From Thermoleophilia bacterium (lineage in GTDB: Bacteria > Actinomycetota > Thermoleophilia > Miltoncostaeales > Miltoncostaeaceae): 64,000 nt of DNA. The position numbers were made by a program, and so were the translations under genes. Below are positions 9,334 to 19,184 of the stretch, one piece after another (position 1 is the stretch's first letter; each line of letters begins with the position of its first letter). The DNA is taken from assembly GCA_017882545.1 (NCBI GenBank), contig JADGPG010000060.1, forward strand, positions 1 through 64,000, given 5' to 3'. The notes beneath the pieces are model-generated. The model ran no database searches. It worked only from the letters and a program-made list of their open reading frames with translations, and was not told the DNA's origin.

Positions 9334-10464
9334 ATGAGCAACGTCCCCAACGCGGTCCGACGACGCCTGGCGCCGGAGACCTTCGCCCTGCCGATCGACA
9401 AGATGCGCGACGGCTACTACTCCGACGCGTACTTCACCTTTTCGCGGGAGGTGCTCGAACAGGACGGGCACCGCCCGCGGGTCCTCATGCAGGTGTTCCA
9501 GCGCAACCACTCGGTTCTGGGCGGCATCGACGAGGCGCTGGCCATCCTCCGGCTCTGTTCCGGGCGCGAGACCGGCGGCCAATGGGTCAGTGGCTGGGGC
9601 GAGTTGCGCGTGCGGGCCCTCTTCGACGGTGACCTCATCGAGCCGTGGGAGCCGGTGCTCGAGATCGAAGGTGACTACTCGGTGTTCTGCCACCTCGAGA
9701 CCCTCTATCTCGGCGTGCTGGCCCGGCGGACCCTGATCAGTCGCAACGTGCGCGATGTCGTCGAGGCGGCCGGCGGCAAGCCGATCATGTACTTCCCCGC
9801 CCGCTTCGATCACTGGCACGTCCAGACGGGCGACGGCTGGGCGGCACACATCGCCGGAGCGATCGGCGTGTCGACCGACGCCCAGGCGTCCTGGTGGGGA
9901 GGGAAGGGCATCGGCACCGTCCCGCACGGCCTGATCGCCGCCTACGGCGGCGACACGGTGCTGGCGGCGACCAAGTTTGCCGACCGCTTCGCCGACGAAC
10001 TCCACGTCACGGTGCTGGTCGACTTCGAGAACGATTCGGTCCGGACCGCGCTCGCTGTCGCCGACGCGCTCGGCGACCGCCTGTGGGCCGTGCGCGTCGA
10101 CACCTCCGAGACGATGGTCGACCGATCGCTCTGGCACGAGATGGGCCGCTTTCGCCCGACCGGCGTCGTGCCCGAACTGGTGCGCAAGGTCCGCCGCGCC
10201 CTCGACAACGCCGGCCACGAGCACGTCCGGATCGTCGCCTCCGGCGGCTTCGACCCCGAACGCATCCGGACCTTCGAACAGGCGGGGGTGCCCGTTGACG
10301 CCTACGGGGTCGGGAGTTCCCTCCTTCGCGGCGCCAACGACTTTACCGCTGACGTCGTCCGCGTCGACGGCCGCCCCTGCGCGAAAGTCGGCCGCGAGGA
10401 GCGCCCTGCCGTCCGCCTGACGCCGGTGACCTGGACGACCGACCGCCCCGGAGACCGCGCATGA
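9334..10464 (+). CDS. Nicotinate phosphoribosyltransferase-family protein
   Basis: KMRDGYYSDAYF...MQVFQR...TLISRNVRDV...GVSTDAQASWWGGKGIGTVPHGLIAAYGGDT. Confidence 0.85.
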   Translation: MSNVPNAVRRRLAPETFALPIDKMRDGYYSDAYFTFSREVLEQDGHRPRVLMQVFQRNHSVLGGIDEALAILRLCSGRETGGQWVSGWGELRVRALFDGDLIEPWEPVLEIEGDYSVFCHLETLYLGVLARRTLISRNVRDVVEAAGGKPIMYFPARFDHWHVQTGDGWAAHIAGAIGVSTDAQASWWGGKGIGTVPHGLIAAYGGDTVLAATKFADRFADELHVTVLVDFENDSVRTALAVADALGDRLWAVRVDTSETMVDRSLWHEMGRFRPTGVVPELVRKVRRALDNAGHEHVRIVASGGFDPERIRTFEQAGVPVDAYGVGSSLLRGANDFTADVVRVDGRPCAKVGREERPAVRLTPVTWTTDRPGDRA

Positions 10465-10883
10465 TCCCGGCCGCCGAACTGCATCACGTCGCCTACGTCG
10501 TGACCGACCTCGATGCCGCCCTGCCGCTGTTCGTCGACCGCTACGGACTGGTCGAGGAACTCCGCGAGGTCATGCCGGACCAAGGCGTCGAGGCGGTGAT
10601 GCTCCGTGCCGGCGGGGCCGGCGTCGAGCTGATCACACCGCTGGACCCCGGCGCGGCGATCGCCCGCTTCCTCGACAAGCGCGGCGAGGGGCTGCACCAC
10701 GTCGCCTTCGGCGTCGCCGACGTCGCCGCCACACTCGCCGAGCTGGCGGCCGCGGGCGTCGAGCTGATCGACACCGCCCCGCGGCGGGGACTGGGTGGCC
10801 ACCTGGTGGCCTTCGTGCACCCGCGCTCGGGGGCCGGGGCCCTCACCGAGCTCGTGCAGACCGGCGACGGCCACCCCGGCTGA
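10461..10883 (+). CDS. mce: Methylmalonyl-CoA epimerase (VOC family)
   Basis: LHHVAYVVTDLDAALPLF...GLHHVAFGVADV...GAGALTELVQ. Confidence 0.88.
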   Translation: MIPAAELHHVAYVVTDLDAALPLFVDRYGLVEELREVMPDQGVEAVMLRAGGAGVELITPLDPGAAIARFLDKRGEGLHHVAFGVADVAATLAELAAAGVELIDTAPRRGLGGHLVAFVHPRSGAGALTELVQTGDGHPG

Positions 10884-10953
10884 CCGGAACGGAGAAGGCT
10901 CCCCCGCACCCGCGATAGACTCGCGCCGGGAGATCGCTACCGAAGGAGCATCC

Positions 10954-11175
10954 ATGGCCGGACGTCGGCTGGAGATCGGTTTTCACGGCGGGAGCGTGCT
11001 GCGCACGACCGTTGACGACGCGCAGGTCACGACGCTGACCGGCGCCCTCGGCGGCGATGCGTCCTGGCAGCAGCTCGAGGCCGACGAAGGCAGATATTGG
11101 CTCAAGCTCGCGGACGTCCAGTTCGTGCGTATCCCCGACGACGGCCCGCACGGCGTCGGCTTCTCCCGCCCCTAA
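10954..11175 (+). CDS. Small hypothetical protein (DUF3107-like)
   Basis: 73-aa ORF with a GGAGC ribosome-binding-like sequence just upstream, between mce and the ychF-like gene. Confidence 0.55.
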   Translation: MAGRRLEIGFHGGSVLRTTVDDAQVTTLTGALGGDASWQQLEADEGRYWLKLADVQFVRIPDDGPHGVGFSRP

Positions 11176-11184
11176 GCGGCGCCC

Positions 11185-12261
11185 GTGGACCTGGGACTGG
11201 TTGGTCGGACCAACGCTGGCAAGACCGCATTGTTCAACCTGATCACCGGCTCGAGCGCCGAGGTCGCGCCGTACCCGTTCACGACCCGTGAAGCGGTGCG
11301 TGGCATGGCCGAAGTACCGGACCCGCGCATCGATGCCATCGCCGATGCGCAGGACATTCCGCGACGCGTGCGTGCGCACGTCCAGGTGGTCGACATTCCC
11401 GGCCTGGCCGCGGGTGCGGGTCAGGGCGAGGGCCTCGGCGGCAAGGCCCTCAGCGAGCTCCGCCAGATGGATGCCCTGATCCACGTCGTCCGGGCGTTCG
11501 CCAACAGCGAAGTCCCACATCCCGAAGATGCCGTCGACCCGCACGGCGACGCCGAGGCCGTCGATCTCGAGCTGTTGCTGGCCGATCGCGAGCAGGTCGA
11601 CCGACGCCTCGAGAAGGTGCGCAAGGGGGCGAAGTCCGGCGACCCGGTCGCGCGCACCGAGCTCGCCCAGCTTGAGCTGCTGGCCACCGACCTCGATGCC
11701 GGCGCGCCGCTGCGAATGACCGGGGATCCGGACGCCGTGAAGTTGGCGTTGGACATGGGGCTCTTGACCGCCAAGCCGGTGCTCTACGTCGTCAACACCG
11801 ACGACCCCGGGGCCCCGCCGGACAACGTGGCCGCGTACGCTGCGGCACGCGATGCGCAGGTCCTCGCCCTGGCCGTCGGCACCGAACTTGAACTGGCGCA
11901 GCTCAGCCCCGAGGAGGCGGCCGAACTGGCCGAAGAACTGGAACTCGGCGATGTGCGCGGGGCCGATGCCATGGTGCGGGCGGCCTACGAGCTCCTCGAT
12001 CTGGTCACGTTCTTCACCGGCTCAGGGCCCCCGGAGGCGCGCGCCTGGCCGATCCGACGCGGGCTGACGGCCGACAAGGCCGCCGGCAAGATCCACTCCG
12101 ACTTGGAGCGCGGCTTCATCCGCGCCGAGGTGGTTCCCTGGCAGGACCTCGTTGCCGCGGGGTCCTTCGGCAAAGCCCGCGAGTCCGCGCAGGTTCGCAT
12201 GGAGGGCAAGGACTACGTCGTCCAGGAGGGCGACGTGATGCAGATCCGGTTCGCCGTCTAG
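11185..12261 (+). CDS. Obg/YchF-family GTPase with TGS domain
   Basis: GLVGRTNAGKTALFNLITGSSAEVAPYPFTT, VVDIPGLAAGAGQGEGLG, C-terminal TGS region GKIHSDLERGFIRAEVV. Confidence 0.92.
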   Translation: MDLGLVGRTNAGKTALFNLITGSSAEVAPYPFTTREAVRGMAEVPDPRIDAIADAQDIPRRVRAHVQVVDIPGLAAGAGQGEGLGGKALSELRQMDALIHVVRAFANSEVPHPEDAVDPHGDAEAVDLELLLADREQVDRRLEKVRKGAKSGDPVARTELAQLELLATDLDAGAPLRMTGDPDAVKLALDMGLLTAKPVLYVVNTDDPGAPPDNVAAYAAARDAQVLALAVGTELELAQLSPEEAAELAEELELGDVRGADAMVRAAYELLDLVTFFTGSGPPEARAWPIRRGLTADKAAGKIHSDLERGFIRAEVVPWQDLVAAGSFGKARESAQVRMEGKDYVVQEGDVMQIRFAV

Positions 12262-12274
12262 CCCGGAGTCCGGC

Positions 12275-13588
12275 TTAGCGGGCGTCGACGATCATGCCCG
12301 CCGCCACCGTGCCGTTGTCGGCGTCGTCGATCAGCACGAACCCCCCGGTGGCACGGTTGGTCCGGTAGGGATCGCACATCAGCGGGCCGGCGGTGCGAAT
12401 CCGGACCCGTCCGATGTCGTTGAGCCCGAATGCCTCGACGCCGGTTTCGGCCTCGAGGGTGTCGACGTTGACGCGCTCGTCCAGTGCGACCACGATCGCC
12501 TGGGCGCTGCGGGTCGTGTGCTTGATCGACAAGCGGTCGCCGGGACGGAGCGGGCGCTCGGACATCCAACAGATGATGGCCTCCAGCTCGCGTGCGACGA
12601 CCGGCGCCTGGTCGGGGGAACAGATGAGATCGCCGCGCGAGACGTCGATGTCGTCCGCCAGCCGCAGGGTGACCGACAGCGGCGCGGCGGCTTCGTCGAG
12701 CTCGCCGTCGAAGGTGTCGATCGCGGCGATCCGCGACTGCTGCCCGCCCGGGAGCACGACCACCTCGTCGCCGGCACGGAGCACGCCGCTGGCCAACTGC
12801 CCGGCGTAGCCGCGGTAGTCGGTGTCCACGGCGCGTGGGTCGGCGGCAAGACCGGCAGACCCACCGCCCCAGGAGATGGCCGCTCCCGGCCGGATGACCC
12901 ACTGCACGGGAAACCGCACGGCGACGTCGTCGGGGTGGTCGGCGACGATCTCGACCGTCTCGAGGTGCTCCAGCAGCGTCGGCCCCGTGTACCACGGCAT
13001 CCGCGCCGAGCGCACGACAACGTTGTCGCCGTCGAGGGCCGAGATCGGGATCGCGGTGACCTCCTCGACCGGCAGCGGCTCCAGGAATGTCCGCAGCTCG
13101 GCGACGATGTCCTCGAACACGTCCTCGCGGTACTCGACGAGATCCATCTTGTTGACACAGATCACGATGTGCGGAATGCCGAGCAGGACAGAAATGTAGG
13201 CATGCCGCTTCGACTGCTCGAGGACGCCCTTGCGCGCATCGACCAGGACGATTGACAGTTCGGCGGTGGACGCGCCCGTGACCATGTTGCGGGTGTACTG
13301 CTTGTGTCCGGGAACGTCGGCGATGATGAAACGGCGCCGGTCGGTCGAGAAGTATCGGTAGGCGACGTCGATCGTGATGCCCTGCTCCCGCTCGGCGCGC
13401 AGGCCGTCGGTGATCAGCGACAGGTCGAGCGCGCCGTCGCTGGAGCGACGGCGACTCGCCTCGGCGACCTGCGCCAGCTGGTCCTCGAGTACCTGCTTGC
13501 TGTCGTACAGCAGGCGCCCGATCAGTGTGCTCTTGCCGTCATCGACCGACCCGGCCGTCGTAAATCGCAGCAGCCCCTGGTCGCTCAA
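12275..13588 (-). CDS. cysN: Sulfate adenylyltransferase subunit 1 (CysN, GTPase)
   Basis: FTTAGSVDDGKSTLIGRLLYDSK, EREQGITIDVAYRYF, DVPGHKQYTRNMVTGAS. Confidence 0.95.
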   Translation of the reverse strand: MSDQGLLRFTTAGSVDDGKSTLIGRLLYDSKQVLEDQLAQVAEASRRRSSDGALDLSLITDGLRAEREQGITIDVAYRYFSTDRRRFIIADVPGHKQYTRNMVTGASTAELSIVLVDARKGVLEQSKRHAYISVLLGIPHIVICVNKMDLVEYREDVFEDIVAELRTFLEPLPVEEVTAIPISALDGDNVVVRSARMPWYTGPTLLEHLETVEIVADHPDDVAVRFPVQWVIRPGAAISWGGGSAGLAADPRAVDTDYRGYAGQLASGVLRAGDEVVVLPGGQQSRIAAIDTFDGELDEAAAPLSVTLRLADDIDVSRGDLICSPDQAPVVARELEAIICWMSERPLRPGDRLSIKHTTRSAQAIVVALDERVNVDTLEAETGVEAFGLNDIGRVRIRTAGPLMCDPYRTNRATGGFVLIDDADNGTVAAGMIVDAR

Positions 13589-14505
13589 AAGTACCCGGCC
13601 TTCTTGCGGTCTTCCATGGCGGCCTCCGACACACGATCGTCGGCCCGGGTCTCCCCGCGTTCGGTCACCCGCGTCACGATGATTTCGGCGACCACCTCGT
13701 CCAGCGTCGTCGCCTCGGAGCGGACGCCGCCGGTACAGCTCATGTCACCGACGGTGCGGTAACGCACGCGCGCCGTCTCGACCGCCTCGCCGTCCAGCAG
13801 CTCGGCGCCCTCGCGCCAGGCGTACAGCATCCCGTCGCGGCTAAAGACCTCACGCTCGTGGGAGAAGTAGATGGACGGCACCTCGAGCTGTTCGCGGGCG
13901 ATGTACTCCCAGACGTCGAGCTCGGTCCAGTTCGAGATCGGGAAGGCCCGGACGTGCTCACCCTGACGGATGCGACCGTTGTAGAGATTCCACAGCTCCG
14001 GTCGCTGCGACTTTGGGTCCCATTGGCCGAAGTCGTCCCGGAACGAGAACACCCGCTCCTTGGCGCGGGCCCGCTCTTCGTCGCGACGGGCGCCACCGAA
14101 GGCCGCGTCGAAGCGATGCGCGGCGATAGCGTCGAGCAGGGTGGTCGTCTGGAGCCGGTTCCGGGACGCCCGCGGACCGCGCTCCTCGACGACGCGCCCC
14201 AAGTCGATGGAATCCTGGACGGAGGCGACGATCAGCCGCTCGCCGAGCTCGGCCACGCGGCGGTCCCGAAAGGCGATGACCTCGGCGAAGTTGTCGCCGG
14301 TGTCGACGTGCATCAGCGGAAACGGGAAGCGCGCGGGCCGGAAGGCCTTCTCCGCCAGGCGCAGCAGCACGATCGAGTCCTTGCCGCCCGAGAACAGCAA
14401 CACCGGTCGCTCAAGCTCCGCCGCCACCTCGCGCATGATGTGGATCGCTTCGGACTCAAGCGCATCCAAATGGGTGAGCGGGGCTCGGCGGACGGCCGGA
14501 CTCAC
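13585..14505 (-). CDS. cysD: Sulfate adenylyltransferase subunit 2 (CysD)
   Basis: LLFSGGKDSIVLLRLAEKAF...HVDTGDNFAEVIAFRD...FGGARRDEE; likely GTG start overlapping cysH. Confidence 0.94.
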   Translation of the reverse strand: MSPAVRRAPLTHLDALESEAIHIMREVAAELERPVLLFSGGKDSIVLLRLAEKAFRPARFPFPLMHVDTGDNFAEVIAFRDRRVAELGERLIVASVQDSIDLGRVVEERGPRASRNRLQTTTLLDAIAAHRFDAAFGGARRDEERARAKERVFSFRDDFGQWDPKSQRPELWNLYNGRIRQGEHVRAFPISNWTELDVWEYIAREQLEVPSIYFSHEREVFSRDGMLYAWREGAELLDGEAVETARVRYRTVGDMSCTGGVRSEATTLDEVVAEIIVTRVTERGETRADDRVSEAAMEDRKKAGYF

Positions 14506-15179
14506 GCCACACCTCGCGTCGCTGTGCCGTCGTCGATATGCAGGCCGCACTCGGTCTTTTCGGAGCCGGCCCAGCGCCCTTCCCGACCGCTTCCCGGGCG
14601 TGTGCACGGGGCGCAGCCGATCGAGGCATAGCCCTGATCGTGCAGCGGGTTGTACGGGAGGTCGTGCCGGGCGACGTACTCCCAGACGTCGGCATCGGTC
14701 CAGTCGGCCAGAGGGTTTGCTTTCCAGATCCCCCGCCGCTCGTCCCAGGCGAGCTTGGGCGTCGCCGACCGCGTGTCGGCCTGCTCGCGTCGGAGCCCGG
14801 TAATCCAGCCGTCAACGCCCTCGAGGGCCTGCTCCAGCGCGGCGACCTTGCGCTCGCTGCAACACTCCGCCGCGGTCCACTCCGCGCCGCCCGGTCGGCG
14901 CGCATCAAAGACCTCGACGACGATTCCGTAGTGCGCCTCGACCTGCCGCCAGGTCGCGCGGGTCTCGGGAAACAGCACGCCCGTGTCGATCGTGAACACC
15001 CGCGCAGTCGACTCTCGGCGCAGCACCATGTCCAGCAACACGGACTCTTCCTTCTGGAACGAGCAGGCCAGCGTCAGTCGCGGATGGAACCGGTCGAGCA
15101 TGTAGCCCACGAGCTCCTCGGCGCCGAGCTGCTCGACATCGGCCAGGCCGTCGGGGCCGAGAGACGTCAAACCGCGCAC
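14502..15179 (-). CDS. cysH: Phosphoadenosine/adenosine phosphosulfate reductase (CysH); Cys pairs suggest the 4Fe-4S APS-reductase type
   Basis: SFQKEESVLLDMVLR, ECCSERK, IGCAPCTRP, KTECGLH. Confidence 0.93.
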   Translation of the reverse strand: MRGLTSLGPDGLADVEQLGAEELVGYMLDRFHPRLTLACSFQKEESVLLDMVLRRESTARVFTIDTGVLFPETRATWRQVEAHYGIVVEVFDARRPGGAEWTAAECCSERKVAALEQALEGVDGWITGLRREQADTRSATPKLAWDERRGIWKANPLADWTDADVWEYVARHDLPYNPLHDQGYASIGCAPCTRPGSGREGRWAGSEKTECGLHIDDGTATRGVA

Positions 15180-17020
15180 TCCCCCTCGCCGCGCTGGACC
15201 TGGAAGATGTCGGTCCGGTTCCAGTCGATGAAGTCGCTCACGGTGTCGTCGCTGAATTCCGCCGGCAGCGCAAGGTCGGCGCCGAGCCGTTCGAAGGGTT
15301 CCGAACCGACCCGGTCGACGAACGCGTTGAACTCCTCGTCGTCGTGCCGCTCGGACTCGTAGAAGCGGATCCAGCGTCCCACGGTCTCGGGCACGCGTTT
15401 CGCGGGGAGGCGCAGCTTGAGGCGCTGCCCGATCCGCACCTGGCCGCCCTCGTACTGGCCGCCGACGTGCGGGATATATGCCGGCATCTGCCGCTCACCA
15501 AGTTTGATCGACGCCCCGTAGAAGCCGATGTTGGCGATGTGGTGCTGGCTGCAGCCGTTCGGGCACCCGCTCATCTTGATGTGGATCCGGCGAGTCAGCG
15601 GATCGGTGATCCCCATAGCGTCGACGTGCTCCTGGATGGCGCGGTTCAGGCCCATCGAACTCGTGATCCCAAGCTTGCAGCTGTCGGTCCCCGGGCACGA
15701 GACCACGTCGGTGATCTCGCGTGCGCCGGCATCGCCCAGCTCGAGCGCCCGCAGGCGCTCCCAGACGGCATACACGGCTTCGTCGCGCACCCAGCGCAGA
15801 ACAAGGTTCTGCTGGATCGTGGTCCGGGCGTATCCGCCGGAGAACTCGCGCACGATCTGTGCCAGTCCGCGGAACTGCTCCGGGGTCAGGTCCCCGCGCG
15901 GGATCCGGATCTCGACGGTCGAAAAGCCCGCTTGGCGCTGCGCCAGGACATTGGACGCGGCAAAGCGCGCGAACACGCGATCGCCGGCGCGGGCCTGCGG
16001 AAGCCCGTCCTGCGGGCCCGGAGCGTTGGCTTCCTCGTCATGGACAAACAGCAGCGGCTCGAGGTCGTAGTTGCGCGCGTGGACCCAGTCCCCGCGCAGC
16101 TCCTGTTCGACCAGCTCACGGAACGCGTCCATGCCGATGCGGTCGATCAGGACCTTGATGCGGGCACGGGCGCGATTCTTGCGCAGCTCGTCTTGGCGAT
16201 CGAAGATCCGCAACACGGCCTCGGTCACCTTGAGGTAGTCGCCGTTATCGGCGCGGACGAAGTCGTAGAGCGTCGGCGCGACCCGCGGCATGATCGAGGT
16301 ACCCCCACCGATCCGGATCTCGAATCCGCGCACCTGTTCGCCGTCGATCTCACGCACCCGTGGAATAAAGCCTCCGTCGTGGATGCCGGTGATCGCGCGG
16401 TCTTCGTCGGTCGCCGTGAATGCCGTCTTGAACTTGCGCGGCATCAGCTGGCAGACCTCGTTGCGCACGAAGTAGCGCACGTACGCGCCGGCATACGGGG
16501 TCGGGTCGAACAGCTCGTCATCGCACACCCCCGCGAACGGATCCCCGGTCACGTTGCGGACCGTGTTGCCGCAGCCCTCCCGCGACGACAATCCGGCATC
16601 GGAGATCTGGCGGATGAGCTTCGTGATGTCGATCAGCGGGATGTGGTGGATCTGGACGCACTGACGTGTGGTGACATGCCCCTTGCGCAGCGGGGCCCAC
16701 TCGTCGACGACGTCCGCGAACATGTCGAGCTGCTCCGGGGTGATCCCGCCGAATGGGATCTTGACCCGAACCATCTGGACACCGGGTTGTCGCTGCCCGT
16801 ACACCCCCTGCCGCAGGCGAAACCCGATGAACTCGGGCTCGGGGGTCTCACCGCGGAGGAACTTCGCGGCCTCGGTGTCGAAGTCGTCGAATTCCCGTTC
16901 GATGATCGGAATCACGTTGCCCGGGACGTTGTCGTGGACTTCGGGGTTCTCCAGAGTCCCCGTACGTCCGGACGGCGCGTCGGTGTGCGGATTACGTGGG
17001 TGCGTCGAATCGGAAGCCAT
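15167..17020 (-). CDS. Ferredoxin-dependent nitrite/sulfite reductase family, probably sulfite reductase
   Basis: Siroheme/4Fe-4S motifs CPGTDSCKLGITSS and GCPNGCSQHHIANIGFYG; co-operonic with cysH/D/N. Confidence 0.93.
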   Translation of the reverse strand: MASDSTHPRNPHTDAPSGRTGTLENPEVHDNVPGNVIPIIEREFDDFDTEAAKFLRGETPEPEFIGFRLRQGVYGQRQPGVQMVRVKIPFGGITPEQLDMFADVVDEWAPLRKGHVTTRQCVQIHHIPLIDITKLIRQISDAGLSSREGCGNTVRNVTGDPFAGVCDDELFDPTPYAGAYVRYFVRNEVCQLMPRKFKTAFTATDEDRAITGIHDGGFIPRVREIDGEQVRGFEIRIGGGTSIMPRVAPTLYDFVRADNGDYLKVTEAVLRIFDRQDELRKNRARARIKVLIDRIGMDAFRELVEQELRGDWVHARNYDLEPLLFVHDEEANAPGPQDGLPQARAGDRVFARFAASNVLAQRQAGFSTVEIRIPRGDLTPEQFRGLAQIVREFSGGYARTTIQQNLVLRWVRDEAVYAVWERLRALELGDAGAREITDVVSCPGTDSCKLGITSSMGLNRAIQEHVDAMGITDPLTRRIHIKMSGCPNGCSQHHIANIGFYGASIKLGERQMPAYIPHVGGQYEGGQVRIGQRLKLRLPAKRVPETVGRWIRFYESERHDDEEFNAFVDRVGSEPFERLGADLALPAEFSDDTVSDFIDWNRTDIFQVQRGEGECAV

Positions 17021-17082
17021 CGACCTCGTCTCTCCTCGGTCCGGAACGGGGGCGCGGCGTGGCAGCGGCGCGTGCGGGATTT

Positions 17083-17103
17083 ATACCACAAACCCCGCGG
17101 TAT
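17083..17103 (-). promoter_or_regulatory. Candidate operator/promoter: inverted repeat ATACC-N11-GGTAT in an AT-rich island
   Basis: Plus strand atacc acaaaccccgc ggtat, with TATAAA-like sequence, about 63 nt upstream of the sulfite reductase start. Confidence 0.4.
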
Positions 17104-17202
17104 TTATGGAGTTTTATCTGATCTGAATGGTCGACAATCCCCAGGAAACCCGGCCGCCGCGGACGGGCGTCGGACCCGGGCTACGGGCTCGCGATTACCG
17201 GT

Positions 17203-17811
17203 TCAGTTCCGGACCGCCCAGGCGCCGTCAACGGCGAAGTCGGTGGGGAACGTGGTCCCCACCGCCTGCGCAAAGACCTCCGCACCGAACGTCGTGACCC
17301 GGCCGGCGACCGTTTGGACGTCGCTGCTGTTGACCTTGGCGAGTTCGTAGATGCACAGGTTGTGGCGCGCCGCGGTCGGATGGGCCACGCTCCCCGGACA
17401 TGCGGGCGTCGTCGCCCCGCCCGGGAGGATCACCGTCACGTCGGGCACGCTCGCGAGCGCAAACCCGAACGAGATGCCGTTGCCCGCCGAGTCACCCAGC
17501 CGAAACGCCGGGGCCGCGATGTCGAAGTACCCGCGCAGGGTCACCCCTGCGTCAAGGGCACCCGTGACGGGATCGGCGATCGAGCGGGCACGCGGGCTGA
17601 GCTTGGCGGCGGAGATCGTCCCGTTGGCCAGCTTTGTGCCGCCGATGGTGCCGTTGGCGATCTTGTTGCCGTTGATCATTCCGCCGGCAGCGAACGCGCC
17701 GCCGCTCAGCGCGACGACCAGCGCGGCCACGGACACGATCATCTCCGGTCGCCGAAGTGCTCTGATGGGTGGCGTCCTTATCCGTGTCGCCGCCTCCCTG
17801 GCGGGCGGCAA
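17203..17811 (-). CDS. Putative exported protein with NGTIxxxKLANGTI repeats
   Basis: Hydrophobic leader IVSVAALVVALSGGAFAAGG then INGNKIANGTIGGTKLANGTISAAKL. Confidence 0.7.
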   Translation of the reverse strand: MPPAREAATRIRTPPIRALRRPEMIVSVAALVVALSGGAFAAGGMINGNKIANGTIGGTKLANGTISAAKLSPRARSIADPVTGALDAGVTLRGYFDIAAPAFRLGDSAGNGISFGFALASVPDVTVILPGGATTPACPGSVAHPTAARHNLCIYELAKVNSSDVQTVAGRVTTFGAEVFAQAVGTTFPTDFAVDGAWAVRN

Positions 17812-17874
17812 CGGAGGTGTTCGGAGGTGTTAGCCGTGCACGGCGCCACCCCCTCCCCGGACGCCGCGCGCGGG

Positions 17875-18753
17875 TTAGAGCGCGAGCCCGTCCGGGCGCC
17901 CGCCCTCAAGGCGCGACTTCACCTGCACCTCCGCGGCGTTGAGGCGCATCAGTGCCAGCGCCTCGGGGCTCGCCTGCTGCGGCCCCGCCGGGGCCGGGGG
18001 GCCGTGATGCCAGGCCACGCAGTGCAACAATTGGAGCCGCCGCCCTTCCTCCAGTCCCGCCCCCCGGGCCGCGTCGGAGACGATGTCAACCCCGAGCGCG
18101 ACGTGACCGAGCATGCGGCCCTCGTCGGTGGCCTCGAAGGTCGCCCCGACCCGCCACGCACGGGTATATCCGAGGTCGTGCACGATCGCCGCCGCGACCA
18201 GCAGGTCCGAATCGACCCGGGGGTGCCAGGTGCACAGGGTCTGGCACAGGGCCGTGACCCCGACGGTGTGCTCGACGAGGCCGCCGATGTAGGCGTGGTG
18301 GCCGGAACGCGTACACGGGACCTGGCGCCACAGGGCTGCGAGGTCGTCGTCGCCGGTCAGCAGTTCGAGCGTGGCCCGCAGACCCGGATCCGCGACCTCG
18401 TCGGCCAGGTGCAGGACGAACCCGAACAGCTCGTCCGGATCCCGATGGCTCCGGGGAACGAGTTGAATCTCAGCCTGCTCGTCGTCGGCCGGCCGCACAT
18501 GGCTGATGAGCAGTTCAAGCCGCCCGCCGCGCTGTTCGGCACGCCCGGCCACCCGCACCGCGGCACCGGGGCTGAGGCGCTCGGCGAACCAGTCGGGTTG
18601 GTCGAAGATCACGCCGCGCGCCGACCCGGTCGCGTCCGCCAGCACGACCGACAGGAACGGCTTGCCCGCGCGCGAGAGCCGCCGCTCGACCTCGCGCACG
18701 GCGAAGACCCCCTCGAAAGGGGCCCCCGGGGTGAGCTGCGCGAGACCGTTCAT
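17875..18753 (-). CDS. OB-fold plus HD-domain protein (YhaM-like)
   Basis: N-terminal OB-like region, then GHHAYIGGLVEHTVGV...AAAIVHDLGYTRAW...HCVAWHHG. Confidence 0.8.
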   Translation of the reverse strand: MNGLAQLTPGAPFEGVFAVREVERRLSRAGKPFLSVVLADATGSARGVIFDQPDWFAERLSPGAAVRVAGRAEQRGGRLELLISHVRPADDEQAEIQLVPRSHRDPDELFGFVLHLADEVADPGLRATLELLTGDDDLAALWRQVPCTRSGHHAYIGGLVEHTVGVTALCQTLCTWHPRVDSDLLVAAAIVHDLGYTRAWRVGATFEATDEGRMLGHVALGVDIVSDAARGAGLEEGRRLQLLHCVAWHHGPPAPAGPQQASPEALALMRLNAAEVQVKSRLEGGRPDGLAL

Positions 18754-19184
18754 CGATCCATGGCCGGGCATAGGAGGCGATAGTCGCAGGTTCGGCACGC
18801 CCAGGAGGGCTGGGCCGGAAACCGTCCGGCGGAGATCTCGTCGAGGGTGGCGTGTGCCTGTTCCACAGCTGCGGCGATCTCGGTGCCGTCGGGGTTCTCC
18901 CGACGGTTCTCGCCCTCCAAGATGTACTCGAGCGTCGCTACCCGTGGCTCAACCTGCCAGGCCTCGCGGGCGCCGGCGAGGTAGAGGCGCATCACGATCC
19001 GGCCGTCCTCATCCGCGCCGCCGGTCGGCGGCGTGCCGGTCTTGTAGTCGACAAGACCGAAGCCCCCCTGGGGCAGTCGGTCGACGCGATCGATCCGACC
19101 GTGGACCCGGTGGGGACCGATGTGCAGCGTGAACGGCCGCTCCACCGCGACGGTCGTGACCCCGCTGGTGCGCGTGCGCGCCAC
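18750..19184 (-). pseudogene. C-terminal half of a PD-(D/E)XK nuclease domain, in frame with the upstream helicase but separated by a TAA
   Basis: GRIDRVDRLPQGGFGLVDYKTG and CRTCDYRLLCP. Same minus-strand frame as the helicase ORF; the open frame runs unbroken from 19262 down to 18750. Confidence 0.75.

Noticed and set aside
8830-10224. 464-aa minus-strand ORF
   Set aside because: Antisense to DUF1385 and NAPRTase-like genes.
15344-17350. 668-aa plus-strand ORF
   Set aside because: Antisense to sulfite reductase; shadow frame.
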